A DNA stretch of 64,000 bases from CAITJF01 sp032654645 (GCA_032654645.1 JAULAW010000005.1:827740-891739); one strand, 5' to 3'; shown: positions 52,481-60,555, counted from the first letter of the stretch. The notes: a model not told the origin generated them from the sequence alone. Numbers and translations are program-made.

Positions 52481-53491
52481 ATGGCAACCTTCGAACAAAG
52501 AGAGAGCGGCTGGTGGCAAGCAAAAGTTCGCCGAAAGGGGCATCCTGGACAATCGAAGACCTTCGAGACCCGGAAAGATGCTGAGGCTTGGGCGCGGGTA
52601 ATTGAGTCCGAAATGGATCGAGGGGCTTTCATTTCAAGATCCACAGCAGAACGAACCACCTTTAAGGATATTGCCAAGCGGTTTAAGGAGGAGTTCGCTC
52701 CTTTCCACTATCGACCCCGCAAGGATGAAAAAGAGGCTTGGCGTACTCAGGTCAAGCATCTAATTGATGAGTTGGGCGATTATTCGATCGCTGCCATAAC
52801 GCCTCAGGTTGTCGCGCAGTATCGGGACGACCGCTCGAAAGTTGTCCAAGGCTCTACTGTCAAGAAGGAGATCAATATGCTCTCCAAGGTTCTGACCGTA
52901 GCAGTGCATGAGTTCGGAATCGTTCTACCATTCGGGAACCCAGTTGCTAACGTGCGCAAGCCTTCTGCCGCGCCTCCACGCACTCGTCGTCTAGTTGGTG
53001 ATGAGGCCAAACGACTTATTGAGCAATGCGCCGCGAGTAGAAATCCGTGGCTATTGCCGGCTGTAGAATTAGCCATTGAAACGTCAATGAGACAGGGAGA
53101 GTTGCTAAGCCTTGAGTGGAAAAACATCGACTACAAGCGCAAGCTGGCATTGTTGCTGGATCCCATGAAGATCAAGAATGGAGAAACCAGAGCAGTACCA
53201 CTTTCAACGAAGGCCATCGCTGTGCTCAAGAGCTTGCCAAAAAGTACATGTGGTTTGGTTCTGCCAGTCCAACGGATGACACTATTCCATGTGTTCAAAG
53301 CAGCCTGCGCAAGAGCGGAGATAAAAAATATGACATTTCATGACCTTCGTCACGAAGCGATCTCTCGTCTTGCAGAACGAGGTGATTTTTCCACTCTCGA
53401 ACTTGCTGCAATCAGTGGTCACAAGACGCTACAGATGCTTAAGCGTTACACGCACCTACAGGCTGAGAGTCTGGCGAGAAAACTGGGCTAA
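52481..53491 (+). CDS. int: Tyrosine recombinase/integrase of E3
   Basis: A 336-aa integrase starting at ATG 52481 (MATFEQRESGWWQAK), chosen over an upstream TTG because it aligns with the E1 and E2 integrases. Catalytic residues are visible: Arg in MRQGELLSLEW, the HDLRH-type motif FHDLRHEAISRL, His in SGHKTLQML and Tyr in LKRYTHLQAE. It is about as long as the E2 enzyme and clearly related, but with a distinct arm-binding N-terminus, in line with its distinct arm repeats. Confidence 0.96.
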   Translation: MATFEQRESGWWQAKVRRKGHPGQSKTFETRKDAEAWARVIESEMDRGAFISRSTAERTTFKDIAKRFKEEFAPFHYRPRKDEKEAWRTQVKHLIDELGDYSIAAITPQVVAQYRDDRSKVVQGSTVKKEINMLSKVLTVAVHEFGIVLPFGNPVANVRKPSAAPPRTRRLVGDEAKRLIEQCAASRNPWLLPAVELAIETSMRQGELLSLEWKNIDYKRKLALLLDPMKIKNGETRAVPLSTKAIAVLKSLPKSTCGLVLPVQRMTLFHVFKAACARAEIKNMTFHDLRHEAISRLAERGDFSTLELAAISGHKTLQMLKRYTHLQAESLARKLG

Positions 53492-53512
53492 CCACTTTTT
53501 TCGGAAGTGGTT
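53490..53512. terminator. Hairpin between integrase and convergent DUF1845 gene
   Basis: Stem AACCACTT / AAGTGGTT with loop TTTTCGG, starting on the integrase stop codon. It is positioned to end both convergent transcripts. Confidence 0.65.
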
Positions 53513-53521
53513 GATCTCTAT

Positions 53522-54175
53522 TTACTCAGTTTCTGAGAGCTCCCCTTTGGCAGTTTCTGCCGCCATCTGCTCAGCTTCCGCAATTTGTGAGCTGCTTGAT
53601 TCAGCGACAACCTCGGAATTTTCTTTTCTACGTGCAGCGAGAACTGCACGGGTGGCGATCTGCCGTATCTGACCGGCAAGACGGAGAATCCGCCGCTTCC
53701 ATTCATAGACCCCACGCGCGTATTGAGTGTCCGTAATGACACAGGAAAGCCAGAGCGCATCCATGTTGGCCATCATGCCGTCAAACTCTCGAATGATGGC
53801 CAAGTATTTGATCGAACGCGGCGAGGTGATCTGGACATCGACTGTTTTTGCGCTGGTGTAGCCGATGCTGGTTTCGATGCCGTTGCTCTCGGCAATCTCT
53901 TTAAGCCGATGTGATTCATTTTGAATTCCCTCCAATGACTGATTGATCAGAGTATCGACCATCGCATCGACTTCCTGCGCCTGTTCTTCAGTCCCTATGA
54001 ATCGCAAGACAACGCTTAATGAGAATAGCGCGTTGGCGCACATCTCGTAGCCTCGCTCGAAAATCTGCTGGGCGTGCAGCGAATTGAGCAAGGCCTTCTG
54101 AGTGAGGAACGGCCTGCTGTTGTCCTGCCGGATTGATGGAATTTGCGTGGATATGTTCCTCTGCTTTTGTGCCAT
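53522..54175 (-). CDS. DUF1845/AcaB-like protein
   Basis: A 217-aa protein (ATG 54175, MAQKQRNISTQIPSIRQDN). It resembles DUF1845/AcaB-like proteins of integrating conjugative elements: NALFSLSVVLRFIGTEEQAQ, ESHRLKEIAESNGI and FDGMMANMDALWLSCVIT are typical blocks, with an Arg-rich C-terminal helix. The family is linked to regulation of conjugative elements, though its biochemistry is not settled. It is the only minus-strand gene in E3 and is divergent from the main operon, so it could act on that shared upstream region. Confidence 0.65.
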   Translation of the reverse strand: MAQKQRNISTQIPSIRQDNSRPFLTQKALLNSLHAQQIFERGYEMCANALFSLSVVLRFIGTEEQAQEVDAMVDTLINQSLEGIQNESHRLKEIAESNGIETSIGYTSAKTVDVQITSPRSIKYLAIIREFDGMMANMDALWLSCVITDTQYARGVYEWKRRILRLAGQIRQIATRAVLAARRKENSEVVAESSSSQIAEAEQMAAETAKGELSETE

Positions 54176-54333
54176 TTGATGTCTCCCGTTGTGATCAAAG
54201 GGGAGCGTACCCATCGGGCATCAATGCTGAAGTTCGAAATGTGACCTAAATGGACGCATTTCGACGCCACACGGCGACAGGGGCGGCCCAGAATTCAGCC
54301 ATCTTTTGATCCGCCTATGGTGGTCGAGGTGAG

Positions 54334-54344
54334 GGTAGCTGGCC
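54334..54344 (+). promoter_or_regulatory. Repeated upstream module, copy 1 (GGTAGCTGGCC)
   Basis: GGTAGCTGGCC is followed about 15 bp later by AAACAGCATTTT and then leader A. The same arrangement occurs at 55,793 before leader E. It may be a shared promoter or operator module for E3. Confidence 0.45.
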
Positions 54345-54367
54345 TTCTTCATAAACAGCATTTTCTT

Positions 54368-54430
54368 AAACCCCGGCGGGGCAACCCCGTCAGGACGGTG
54401 GCCTACCTGCCATTATCGTCAGGAGGCAAC
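54368..54430 (+). promoter_or_regulatory. E3 two-hairpin leader A, before ssb
   Basis: Begins AACCCC; hairpin 1 is GGCGGGG-CAA-CCCCGTC. Downstream CCTACCTG pairs with CAGGAGG, covering the Shine-Dalgarno of ssb. Confidence 0.65.
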
Positions 54431-54880
54431 ATGGCATCATTGAATAAAGTTACGCTCATCGGACATCTGGGCGCAGACCCCGAGGTTCGCTATACCAAGG
54501 AACGCGAAGCGATTGCTACGATCAGAATCGCGACAACGGAGACGCGCAAGAGCAAGTCAGGTGAACGCAAGGAATTCACCGAGTGGCACCGGGTCATCTT
54601 TTTTAACCGGCTGGCTGAAGTAGTGGGTGAGTACCTCAAGAAGGGTTCGCCAATCTACGTCGAAGGCCGTATCCAGACACGCAAATGGCAGGACAAGGAA
54701 GGACAGGATCGCTACGTGGTCGAAATCATGGCCAACGAGATGCAGATGCTGGGCTCCCGCCCGTCTGAAAAGGATACGCAGCAGCCAGGCAAACCTAAAC
54801 GCAGTGCAAAAGCCGGTGCCAAGCCCGAACAGGCGACCGGTCCTGCATTCGAGGATGTGCCGGACATCGAACCGTTCTGA
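54431..54880 (+). CDS. ssb: Single-stranded DNA-binding protein
   Basis: A 149-aa SSB with a complete OB fold (residues 1-110; ASLNKVTLIGHLGADPEVRY, EWHRVIFFNRLAEVVGEYL, YVEGRIQTRKWQDKEG). A Lys/Pro-rich linker leads to an acidic tip, DVPDIEPF, which matches the usual DxxIPF-type C-terminal peptide that recruits repair proteins. Start ATG 54431 follows AGGAGG. Plasmid-type SSBs are normal companions of RecT. It is the first gene of the E3 plus-strand series. Confidence 0.96.
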   Translation: MASLNKVTLIGHLGADPEVRYTKEREAIATIRIATTETRKSKSGERKEFTEWHRVIFFNRLAEVVGEYLKKGSPIYVEGRIQTRKWQDKEGQDRYVVEIMANEMQMLGSRPSEKDTQQPGKPKRSAKAGAKPEQATGPAFEDVPDIEPF

Positions 54881-54900
54881 GGATTTTGTTTCGTTTTTTC

Positions 54901-54963
54901 CCAACCGGGAGGTCACTCTCCCTGGTTGGGAGCGACCTCCAATTTTCATCAGGAGGTTTGTTT
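54901..54963 (+). promoter_or_regulatory. E3 two-hairpin leader C, before the 94-aa gene
   Basis: Hairpin 1 is CCGGGAG-GTCA-CTCTCCCTGG (imperfect). Then ACCTCC pairs with the Shine-Dalgarno GGAGGT across a T-rich loop. Confidence 0.6.
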
Positions 54964-55248
54964 ATGGAACGCGTCATTCTCGTCCTGTCCATGCTGGCAG
55001 GGCTTCATCTGGTGCTGTCATTTCTTCGATTTGCAGTTGAAAGTTTGAAGAATGTTTTCATCCTCTCACAAGAGAAAACGGCAATGCCAGAGACGGTCAA
55101 TGTGGTTGAGGCTGCCGAGGTTGTCGAGATGCTCAAGGAGAAATCAACTTACTGGCAGCTGTACGACACACCTACGTACATGCGTCGGAATTGGATCGAC
55201 ATTGATTCCGGCAAAAATGACGATGCTTCTTTTGAAGTAATCGCCTGA
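54964..55248 (+). CDS. Small membrane-anchored protein, 94 aa
   Basis: Unrecognised. An N-terminal membrane segment (residues 3-22; VILVLSMLAGLHLVLSFL) is followed by a soluble, acidic C-terminal part with VVEAAEVVEMLKEKSTYWQLYDTP. ATG 54964 has AGGAGG upstream within leader C. Its place between ssb and the RecE-like gene suggests an element-specific function; none can be named. Confidence 0.6.
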   Translation: MERVILVLSMLAGLHLVLSFLRFAVESLKNVFILSQEKTAMPETVNVVEAAEVVEMLKEKSTYWQLYDTPTYMRRNWIDIDSGKNDDASFEVIA

Positions 55249-55254
55249 AATTTT

Positions 55255-55321
55255 AACCCCGTGCGGGGGCATCGCCTCCGCATCAGGGGAGGGGTGCCCC
55301 CATTTTTTATGGAGGCATCTC
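55255..55321 (+). promoter_or_regulatory. E3 two-hairpin leader B, before the 25-aa gene
   Basis: AACCCC, then hairpin 1 GCGGGGGC-ATC-GCCTCCGC. A GGGG-TGC-CCCC stem follows, and CCAT-TTTTT-ATGG abuts the GGAGG of the next start. Confidence 0.65.
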
Positions 55322-55399
55322 ATGGAACTCGTACTTCTTGCTTGCTGCATCACCGGCTGGATCATCAGCCGCCCAATCGTTCGCGCGCTTGGGATTTGA
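55322..55399 (+). CDS. 25-aa hydrophobic small protein
   Basis: ATG 55322 after GGAGG; the product MELVLLACCITGWIISRPIV is almost all one hydrophobic segment with two Cys. Coding status rests on the complete E3 leader and ribosome site in front of it, which every confirmed E3 gene head shares. It could be a small membrane protein. No homologue is known to me. Confidence 0.5.
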   Translation: MELVLLACCITGWIISRPIVRALGI

Positions 55400-55424
55400 T
55401 TTGCAGCACCGCCTGTGAGGACTC

Positions 55425-55532
55425 CCCCGCAGGTCATAGCGCTTTCAACCGAGAGCTCTTTGACCTGCGGGGATCACTCCAGGCCCGGAGTGATTTTCGC
55501 TGTGGCTGTTCAACCAACCTCAGGAGGAAATC
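55425..55532 (+). promoter_or_regulatory. Unusual leader before the 53-aa gene
   Basis: A perfect 12-bp inverted repeat (CCCCGCAGGTCA at 55425, TGACCTGCGGGG at 55461) is followed by a stem ATCACTCC-AGGCCC-GGAGTGAT and TTTT (55473-55498), terminator-like. The two could compete (alternative pairing). AGGAGG precedes the ATG at 55533. Confidence 0.5.
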
Positions 55533-55694
55533 ATGAAATCCCATCCCTTTATCGTTCAATTTTTCGATCCATTGCCGATGGCCTTTGCTTGCGATCTATA
55601 CCAGAGACTCAAGGAAGGGCGTACCGACCCGGAAACCCGCGACATGATCCGCAAGGCTTTATCCATGTCAAAGCAACCAAGGAAAACTGAATGA
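55533..55694 (+). CDS. 53-aa uncharacterised protein
   Basis: Begins MKSHPFIVQFFDPLPMAFA and ends in a basic tail (KQPRKTE). ATG 55533 has AGGAGG 5 bp upstream. It is soluble, with a helical middle (ACDLYQRLKEGRTDPETRDM). No family recognised. The presence of its own leader and ribosome site supports it as a real gene. Confidence 0.55.
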   Translation: MKSHPFIVQFFDPLPMAFACDLYQRLKEGRTDPETRDMIRKALSMSKQPRKTE

Positions 55695-55792
55695 CTCCCG
55701 CCCCGGCATTCCGGGGCTTTCCCGAGTGCGTTCCTTGAGCGCATTCTGGAAACAGGTATTTGATCGTGCGGTTATCCGCCCGAACAAGTGGC

Positions 55793-55803
55793 GGTAGCTG
55801 GCC
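55793..55803 (+). promoter_or_regulatory. Repeated upstream module, copy 2 (GGTAGCTGGCC)
   Basis: Second copy of the module at 54,334, with AAACAGCATTTT at the same distance and leader E immediately after. Confidence 0.45.
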
Positions 55804-55826
55804 GCTGGAAACAAACAGCATTTTTT

Positions 55827-55889
55827 AACCCGACCGGGGACACAGTCTCCGCAAGGGGCAGGTGACTCCGGTTTTTTACCGGAGGCATC
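55827..55889 (+). promoter_or_regulatory. E3 two-hairpin leader E, before the RecE-like gene
   Basis: AACCCG; hairpin 1 CGGGGAC-ACA-GTCTCCG. Second stem CTCCGG-TTTTTTA-CCGGAG ends inside the Shine-Dalgarno GGAGG, which is fully paired. Confidence 0.7.
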
Positions 55890-56723
55890 ATGCACTTAAG
55901 TCACCCAGGCATGCTTGTCATGCCGGCAAAGCGGTATCACGAGGATAAAGCAATCGGACATACGGGCATCGTCAAGATACTCAGAAGTCCAGCCCACCTT
56001 CGTGAATACCTCGATTATCCGCATCACCAGACGCCAGCGATGGCTTTCGGCAGTGCGGTTCATTCTTTCATTCTGGAACCAAAACGCTTTTCTGAAGAGG
56101 TCGCAGTGGCCGAGAAGTTCGACCGCCGCACCAAGGAAGGCAAGGAAGCCGCTGCAAAGTTTGACGCTGAGAATCAGGGGAAAACGCTGATTACCTCAGA
56201 AGAATTGGCTACGCTGACCTTGATACGCGCAGCTGTCCATTCCCATCAGGGAGCGGCCAAACTGCTCAGCCGTGGGGATGCCGAGCTTTCGGTATTCTGG
56301 AACGATCCTGCAACCGGGATCGCCTGCAAGTGTCGCCCGGACTGGTTCAACGGGGAAGTTATCACCGATCTCAAGTCCTGTGTCGATGCGAGCGCTGCTG
56401 GTTTTTCACGGGTTGTGGCGACGTTGGGCTACGACGTGCAGGCAGCTTTCTACGTGGACGGTGTCAAGGCGGCAACGGGGATGGAGCTTCCATTCATCTT
56501 CATTGCTGCCGAGAAAGAGCCGCCGCATGCGGTAGCAGTCTATCGCGCCGACCCGGAAGTCATCGAGGTCGGTCGCAGGAAGTATCGGGCGGCACTTCAG
56601 CTTTTGAAGTGGTGCCAGGAATCGGAAAGGTGGCCAGCTTACCAACCGGGTGGCGAGATCGAGTTGATATCGCTGCCACGGTGGGCAGCCAATGCCGAAG
56701 ACTTCGAGTTGTACGCCGCCTGA
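55890..56723 (+). CDS. RecE-like PD-(D/E)XK exonuclease
   Basis: A 277-aa nuclease of the DUF3799/RecE C-terminal type. Markers are FGSAVHSFILEP near residue 52, CKCRPDWF (Asp) and VITDLKSC (the DxK active-site strand). Upstream of RecT, it should digest double-stranded ends to give 3' tails that RecT anneals, a phage-type recombination pair. The ATG at 55890 follows the paired ribosome site of leader E. A terminator-like hairpin overlaps the stop. Confidence 0.88.
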   Translation: MHLSHPGMLVMPAKRYHEDKAIGHTGIVKILRSPAHLREYLDYPHHQTPAMAFGSAVHSFILEPKRFSEEVAVAEKFDRRTKEGKEAAAKFDAENQGKTLITSEELATLTLIRAAVHSHQGAAKLLSRGDAELSVFWNDPATGIACKCRPDWFNGEVITDLKSCVDASAAGFSRVVATLGYDVQAAFYVDGVKAATGMELPFIFIAAEKEPPHAVAVYRADPEVIEVGRRKYRAALQLLKWCQESERWPAYQPGGEIELISLPRWAANAEDFELYAA

Positions 56724-56736
56724 TCGGCGGTTTTTT
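56716..56736 (+). terminator. Rho-independent terminator overlapping the RecE-like stop codon
   Basis: CCGCC-TGATC-GGCGG followed by six Ts; the stop codon TGA is in its loop. recT therefore probably has its own promoter or depends on read-through. Confidence 0.75.
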
Positions 56737-56746
56737 GTAGTTCATC

Positions 56747-56816
56747 AACCCCGGCGGGGATACCAGTTCCCGCTCATGGGGCCATGGTGTCTCCGCCATT
56801 TTTATTGGAGAAAACC
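56747..56816 (+). promoter_or_regulatory. E3 two-hairpin leader F, before recT
   Basis: AACCCC; hairpin 1 GCGGGGA..TTCCCGC. Then CTCC pairs with GGAG across a T-rich loop, covering the ribosome site of recT. Confidence 0.65.
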
Positions 56817-57884
56817 ATGTCTCAAACTTTGCGCAATTTAAAAAATTCCCGTGAGGGAAATACGGCCAACGTGGTGCCTTTTCCGGCCATGCTGGTGCAG
56901 TTCAAGGGTGAAATTGCCCGTGCGCTGCCCAAGCATCTGAATCCGGATCGCATGACGCGAACCGCGCTGACGGCCTTCCGACTGAATCCGAAATTGTCTG
57001 AAACGGATCCGCGCAGTGTCTTTGCGGCTGTCATTCAGGCTTGTCAGTTGGGATTGGAAGTCGGCCTGATGGGCGAAGCTTACCTCGTCCCGTTTGGCAG
57101 TCAGTGCCAATTGATTCCCGGATATCAGGGGCTCATGAAACTCGCCCGCAACAGCGGTTTCGTGCAGGACATCTATCCTCACGAGGTGCGGCTCAATGAC
57201 AAGTTCGACATTGTGCTTGGTCTGAATCGCACGCTGATGCACGAACCGTTGAAGAAGAACGGGTTTCCGGCTGGAGACGAGGAAAGAGGCCAGATCGTTG
57301 GCTTCTACGCTGTCGCTGTTTTCAAGGATGGCGGACGCACATTCCTCGCCATGTCGAAGGAGCAGGTCGAGCAGGTGCGGGATAACTCCCGTGGTTACCA
57401 GATGGCCAAGAAATATCGTAAGGAGAGTACATGGGACACGCATTTCATTCCGATGGGCCTCAAGACGGTCATTCGCCGCTTGTGCAATCTGCTGCCGAAG
57501 TCTCCTGAGCTTGCCTTGGCGCTTGCCATGGATGAATTGCACGAGCGCGGTGAAACCCAGAATATCGGGATTGCCGACGCTATCAACGGTTCATGGGCGC
57601 CGGTCATCAATGATGAACCCGGTGAGCAGGATTCCGATGGACAGGGGCAAAGCGGCAATGATTCAACTCCTGGCCGCGAAGTTAGCGGAAAGCTCGGTGC
57701 CATGCTGGCAACCATCGGCAATGCAGCAACTGTCGGTGAACTGGATGAAATTTATCTTCAGGTAGAAGATTCCTTCGATAACTATGAGCTTGAACATTTG
57801 CTGATTGCCTATCGCAGACGCAAGGAGGCTTTGAGCAACACATCTTCCCAGGTAAGCGATATTTTTGGGGAGGCAGGAAAATGA
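56817..57884 (+). CDS. recT: RecT-family single-strand annealing protein
   Basis: A 355-aa RecT. Typical blocks are FRLNPKLSETDPRSVFAAVI, QACQLGLEVGLMGEAYLVPF, CQLIPGYQGLMKLARNSG and FIPMGLKTVIRRLCNLLPKS. The C-terminal 80 residues are acidic and variable. It pairs with the RecE-like exonuclease for homologous recombination of the element. ATG 56817 follows leader F. The stop overlaps the following small ORF by four bases. Confidence 0.94.
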   Translation: MSQTLRNLKNSREGNTANVVPFPAMLVQFKGEIARALPKHLNPDRMTRTALTAFRLNPKLSETDPRSVFAAVIQACQLGLEVGLMGEAYLVPFGSQCQLIPGYQGLMKLARNSGFVQDIYPHEVRLNDKFDIVLGLNRTLMHEPLKKNGFPAGDEERGQIVGFYAVAVFKDGGRTFLAMSKEQVEQVRDNSRGYQMAKKYRKESTWDTHFIPMGLKTVIRRLCNLLPKSPELALALAMDELHERGETQNIGIADAINGSWAPVINDEPGEQDSDGQGQSGNDSTPGREVSGKLGAMLATIGNAATVGELDEIYLQVEDSFDNYELEHLLIAYRRRKEALSNTSSQVSDIFGEAGK

Positions 57885-57961
57885 GCGTCATCGACAGTAA
57901 TGCCTACCGTCTCGAAGTTGAGCCGTTCCAGCTTTTTAAGTCTGACGAAAAGTCGGTCTGA
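57881..57961 (+). CDS. 26-aa small ORF overlapping recT
   Basis: ATG 57881 overlaps the recT stop (ATGA) and encodes MSVIDSNAYRLEVEPFQLFK plus six more residues. Tight coupling favours translation, but nothing else supports it; it could be a small accessory peptide or a chance frame. Confidence 0.4.
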   Translation: MSVIDSNAYRLEVEPFQLFKSDEKSV

Positions 57962-58023
57962 GGGAACGAGTCAATACACTCCATCTTCACCGGGGGTGTC
58001 GGCAATCAACATCGGAGGCGGCC

Positions 58024-58344
58024 ATGCGCATTGAGGACGAGTACGCGTTCCAACCCCAAGCGTCGGCAGTCGCAGGCAGTGTTGCAGATGACGGTGAAAT
58101 TCCCAGATGGACTGAGGATGACATCGTCAGGCTGCATGGGTATCTGCTGGAGAAGTCGCTGCATGACCTGTTCGATTTGAGGGCATCCGCCGCAACGCGG
58201 GCGGAAGTTCTCGAATGGTTGCTGGCGCCGAAGAGGCGGTCAAACGCATTTTCATTTATGGCGTGCTGCCGTCTATTTGGCCTCAATCCCGAAGAAATTC
58301 TGGAACAGGTGCTGGAAAGATACCGGCAACGCCACACACATTAA
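58024..58344 (+). CDS. Uncharacterised 106-aa protein before parB
   Basis: Not recognised. A soluble protein with an acidic N-terminus (MRIEDEYAFQPQASAVAGS) and two helical stretches (RWTEDDIVRLHGYLLEKSL and AATRAEVLEWLLAPKRRS). ATG 58024 has GGAGGC upstream; a short, imperfect leader (from 57984) precedes it. Its stop overlaps the beginning of the ParB leader. It could be an accessory DNA-binding protein of the PRTRC cassette, but this is only position-based. Confidence 0.6.
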   Translation: MRIEDEYAFQPQASAVAGSVADDGEIPRWTEDDIVRLHGYLLEKSLHDLFDLRASAATRAEVLEWLLAPKRRSNAFSFMACCRLFGLNPEEILEQVLERYRQRHTH

Positions 58345-58411
58345 CCACCGGCGGGACAGTCATCATCCCGTCATGGGTTGCGGCTGCCCGCCTTTTTCAT
58401 TGGAGGCAATA
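58343..58411 (+). promoter_or_regulatory. E3 two-hairpin leader H, before parB
   Basis: AACCACC; hairpin 1 GGCGGGA...TCCCGTC. GCCCGCC-TTTTTCAT-TGGAGGC gives a second, weaker stem over the ribosome site. Confidence 0.6.
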
Positions 58412-60079
58412 ATGCAACTGCAAGCATCAATCAAGGTTGGGAGCATTTTTTCTGGCCGCAACCCACGTAGTTATTTCGACCCATCCGAGATGGCGGAGCT
58501 TGAGGAGTCCGTCAAATCAAAAGGCGTACTCCAGGCAATTCTCCTTCGTCCTCGTGACGCGGGGAAGTACGAAATCGTTGCCGGTGAACGCCGGTGGCGT
58601 GCCGCGAAGAAAGTGTTCGGGGACGATTACGAAATCCCGTCGCTGATTCGCGATCTGGATGATGGCGAAGCCGATGAGGCCGCGCTGATTGAAAACGTCC
58701 AGCGCGCCAACATGAGTCCGACCGAGGAAGCCGAAGCTGCTGCCAAGATTCTTGGCCGTTGCCAAGGTGACCGGGACGAAGCGGCGCGACGTTTGGGTTG
58801 GTCGCGCTCAACGCTCGACAAGCGGCTCGCGCTGATGAACTGTTCTGAAAAAGTCCGAAAGGCCTTATCTGAGCGGCGTATTCAGTTGGGTCACGCCGAG
58901 CTGTTGGCTGTCGTGACGCGAGACAAGCAGGATGCGGTTCTGGAGAGACTTCTTTCCCAGTCCGCCCTGCCGACGGTTGTCCAGTTTCGCGGGCAACTTG
59001 AGCAAATCTCGCGTTCGTTGGGGAGCGCCATTTTCGACAAGGGCGAGTGTGCCGGATGCCAGCATAACTCGGGCAACCAGCAAGCCCTTTTCGGGGAAGC
59101 GATCTCCGCAGGGCACTGCACCCATGGCGCCTGTTACGACGCGAAGACCGAGGCCGTACTCGAAGGCAAGAGGGCATCTCTGAGTGATGACTATCCGACC
59201 ACTCGGATTGTCCGCCCTGGAGAGAACTTCACGCTGTTGCGGCTCGTGGCTGATGGCGATACCGGTGTGGGCGAGGAGCAGGCGAAAGCCTGCCGTGCCT
59301 GCAAGAACTTCGGTGCCGCCGTTTCCGGGGTACCGGGGAAGCTGGGCAATGTTTATCCTGATCTGTGCTTCGATGCGGCATGTAATGCCAAGAAGGTGGC
59401 GTTACGTATCAAGGCCGAGAAGGATAAGCACAAGCCAGAAACCGAGTCAGCCAAGGAGGCAGGCAAGAAATCTGGCGCAGCAGCCAAACAGGCAGCCAAG
59501 GCCGAAGCCAAGGTTCAGGACTCGCAAAAAGTCAGGGACTACCGGCTGGAGGTATGGCGCAAGGCGCTCAGGCGCGAGCTGATGGTGGATCGTGAGAGAA
59601 ATCTTACGGTGCTCATTGCGCTTTCGTTGTCTGGCAATGCCCGGCACATCAGCGACAGCAAGCTGACAAAAGCTCTGGGTTCTCTCATGGGGCAGGAGTA
59701 TGCGGGTTTCTCGTTGAAGACTGACGAGGCTGCCCGTGTTGTCTCTACGGCTGATGAAGCCATCAGGGACAAGATGCTCATGGGACTTGCCGCATCTGCG
59801 GCTGATGGTGTCGAGGAGAAGACGCTGGTGCAACTCCTCAAGTACCTCGAAATTGATATTGCGCGGCACTGGAAGCTCTGCGAAGACTTCCTGAAGCTGC
59901 TCACCAAGAGCGAGATCGAGGCGGCGTGTGATGAGATCGGACTGAAGTCCTACATGGGCGGTGCATTTGCCAAGGCTATGTCTGGAAAGAAGGATGAACT
60001 CATCAAGTCGTTGTTGAAAGTAGGCTCATTCACCTATGAGGGCAAGGTGCCGCGCTCGATGCGGTATAGCGCCGAGTAA
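58412..60079 (+). CDS. ParB-related protein of the PRTRC cassette
   Basis: A 555-aa ParB relative. The ParB N-terminal nuclease-like domain (residues 8-110) has GERRWRAAKK and ALIENVQRANMSPTEEAEAA; an HTH follows (CQGDRDEAARRLGWSRSTLDKRL). The middle has Cys-rich segments (CAGCQHNSGNQ, CTHGACYD, ACRACKNFG, DLCFDAACN) that could bind zinc. The second half is long and helical. It is much longer than chromosomal ParB (about 290 aa). This matches PRTRC-type ParB proteins. No partner ParA is in the window. Confidence 0.9.
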   Translation: MQLQASIKVGSIFSGRNPRSYFDPSEMAELEESVKSKGVLQAILLRPRDAGKYEIVAGERRWRAAKKVFGDDYEIPSLIRDLDDGEADEAALIENVQRANMSPTEEAEAAAKILGRCQGDRDEAARRLGWSRSTLDKRLALMNCSEKVRKALSERRIQLGHAELLAVVTRDKQDAVLERLLSQSALPTVVQFRGQLEQISRSLGSAIFDKGECAGCQHNSGNQQALFGEAISAGHCTHGACYDAKTEAVLEGKRASLSDDYPTTRIVRPGENFTLLRLVADGDTGVGEEQAKACRACKNFGAAVSGVPGKLGNVYPDLCFDAACNAKKVALRIKAEKDKHKPETESAKEAGKKSGAAAKQAAKAEAKVQDSQKVRDYRLEVWRKALRRELMVDRERNLTVLIALSLSGNARHISDSKLTKALGSLMGQEYAGFSLKTDEAARVVSTADEAIRDKMLMGLAASAADGVEEKTLVQLLKYLEIDIARHWKLCEDFLKLLTKSEIEAACDEIGLKSYMGGAFAKAMSGKKDELIKSLLKVGSFTYEGKVPRSMRYSAE

Positions 60080-60093
60080 CGTAGTTTCAATTT

Positions 60094-60162
60094 AACCCAA
60101 CGCGGGGATCACGATCCCCGCAGGGGTCGTGGTGCGCCTGCATTTTCTATGGAGGTACCACC
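60094..60162 (+). promoter_or_regulatory. E3 two-hairpin leader I, before the PRTRC E gene
   Basis: AACCCA, then a perfect hairpin GCGGGGATCACGATCCCCGC. Downstream GCCTGCAT-TTTCT-ATGGAGGT is an imperfect second stem on the ribosome site. Confidence 0.7.
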
Positions 60163-60555
60163 ATGTTTTTTCAGGAGCTCAAATTGTTGTTGGACGGATG
60201 TGCGGCGATTGCCGTCACGCTGTCGTCAGGTCGGGATGGGGCGATTACCGTCACGGTGCGCCCCACCCCGAAAGAGGCAAAGGACGTTGAAGCGCTGTCC
60301 ACACCGCTGGTGCTCACCGGCACGGCAAAGGAACTCGACGAGCAGTTCGTCGGATTGCTCAAAAGCTATGCCGAAGAGCACAAGTCGCTTGCCGAACAGC
60401 TCGAAGCGACCCGATCCATTCTCGAAGCGGCCAAAAAGGACGCCAACAAGAAAGCGGAAAAGGCGATCAGCAAAGGCGCCCAAGTAGTCGAGCCAGCAGT
60501 GGCAGACGATGAGGGCGACGATGAGCAAGGCGGCGAGCCGGAAGCGGCGGGGTAG
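60163..60555 (+). CDS. PRTRC system protein E
   Basis: A 130-aa protein fitting PRTRC protein E: MFFQELKLLLDGCAAIAVTL, RPTPKEAKDVEALSTPLVLTG, then a coiled coil (LAEQLEATRSILEAAKKDAN) and an acidic C-terminal tail. Function is not established in the family; the coiled coil suggests an assembly role. ATG 60163 follows leader I. The PRTRC C gene begins 38 bp after its stop. Confidence 0.85.
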   Translation: MFFQELKLLLDGCAAIAVTLSSGRDGAITVTVRPTPKEAKDVEALSTPLVLTGTAKELDEQFVGLLKSYAEEHKSLAEQLEATRSILEAAKKDANKKAEKAISKGAQVVEPAVADDEGDDEQGGEPEAAG

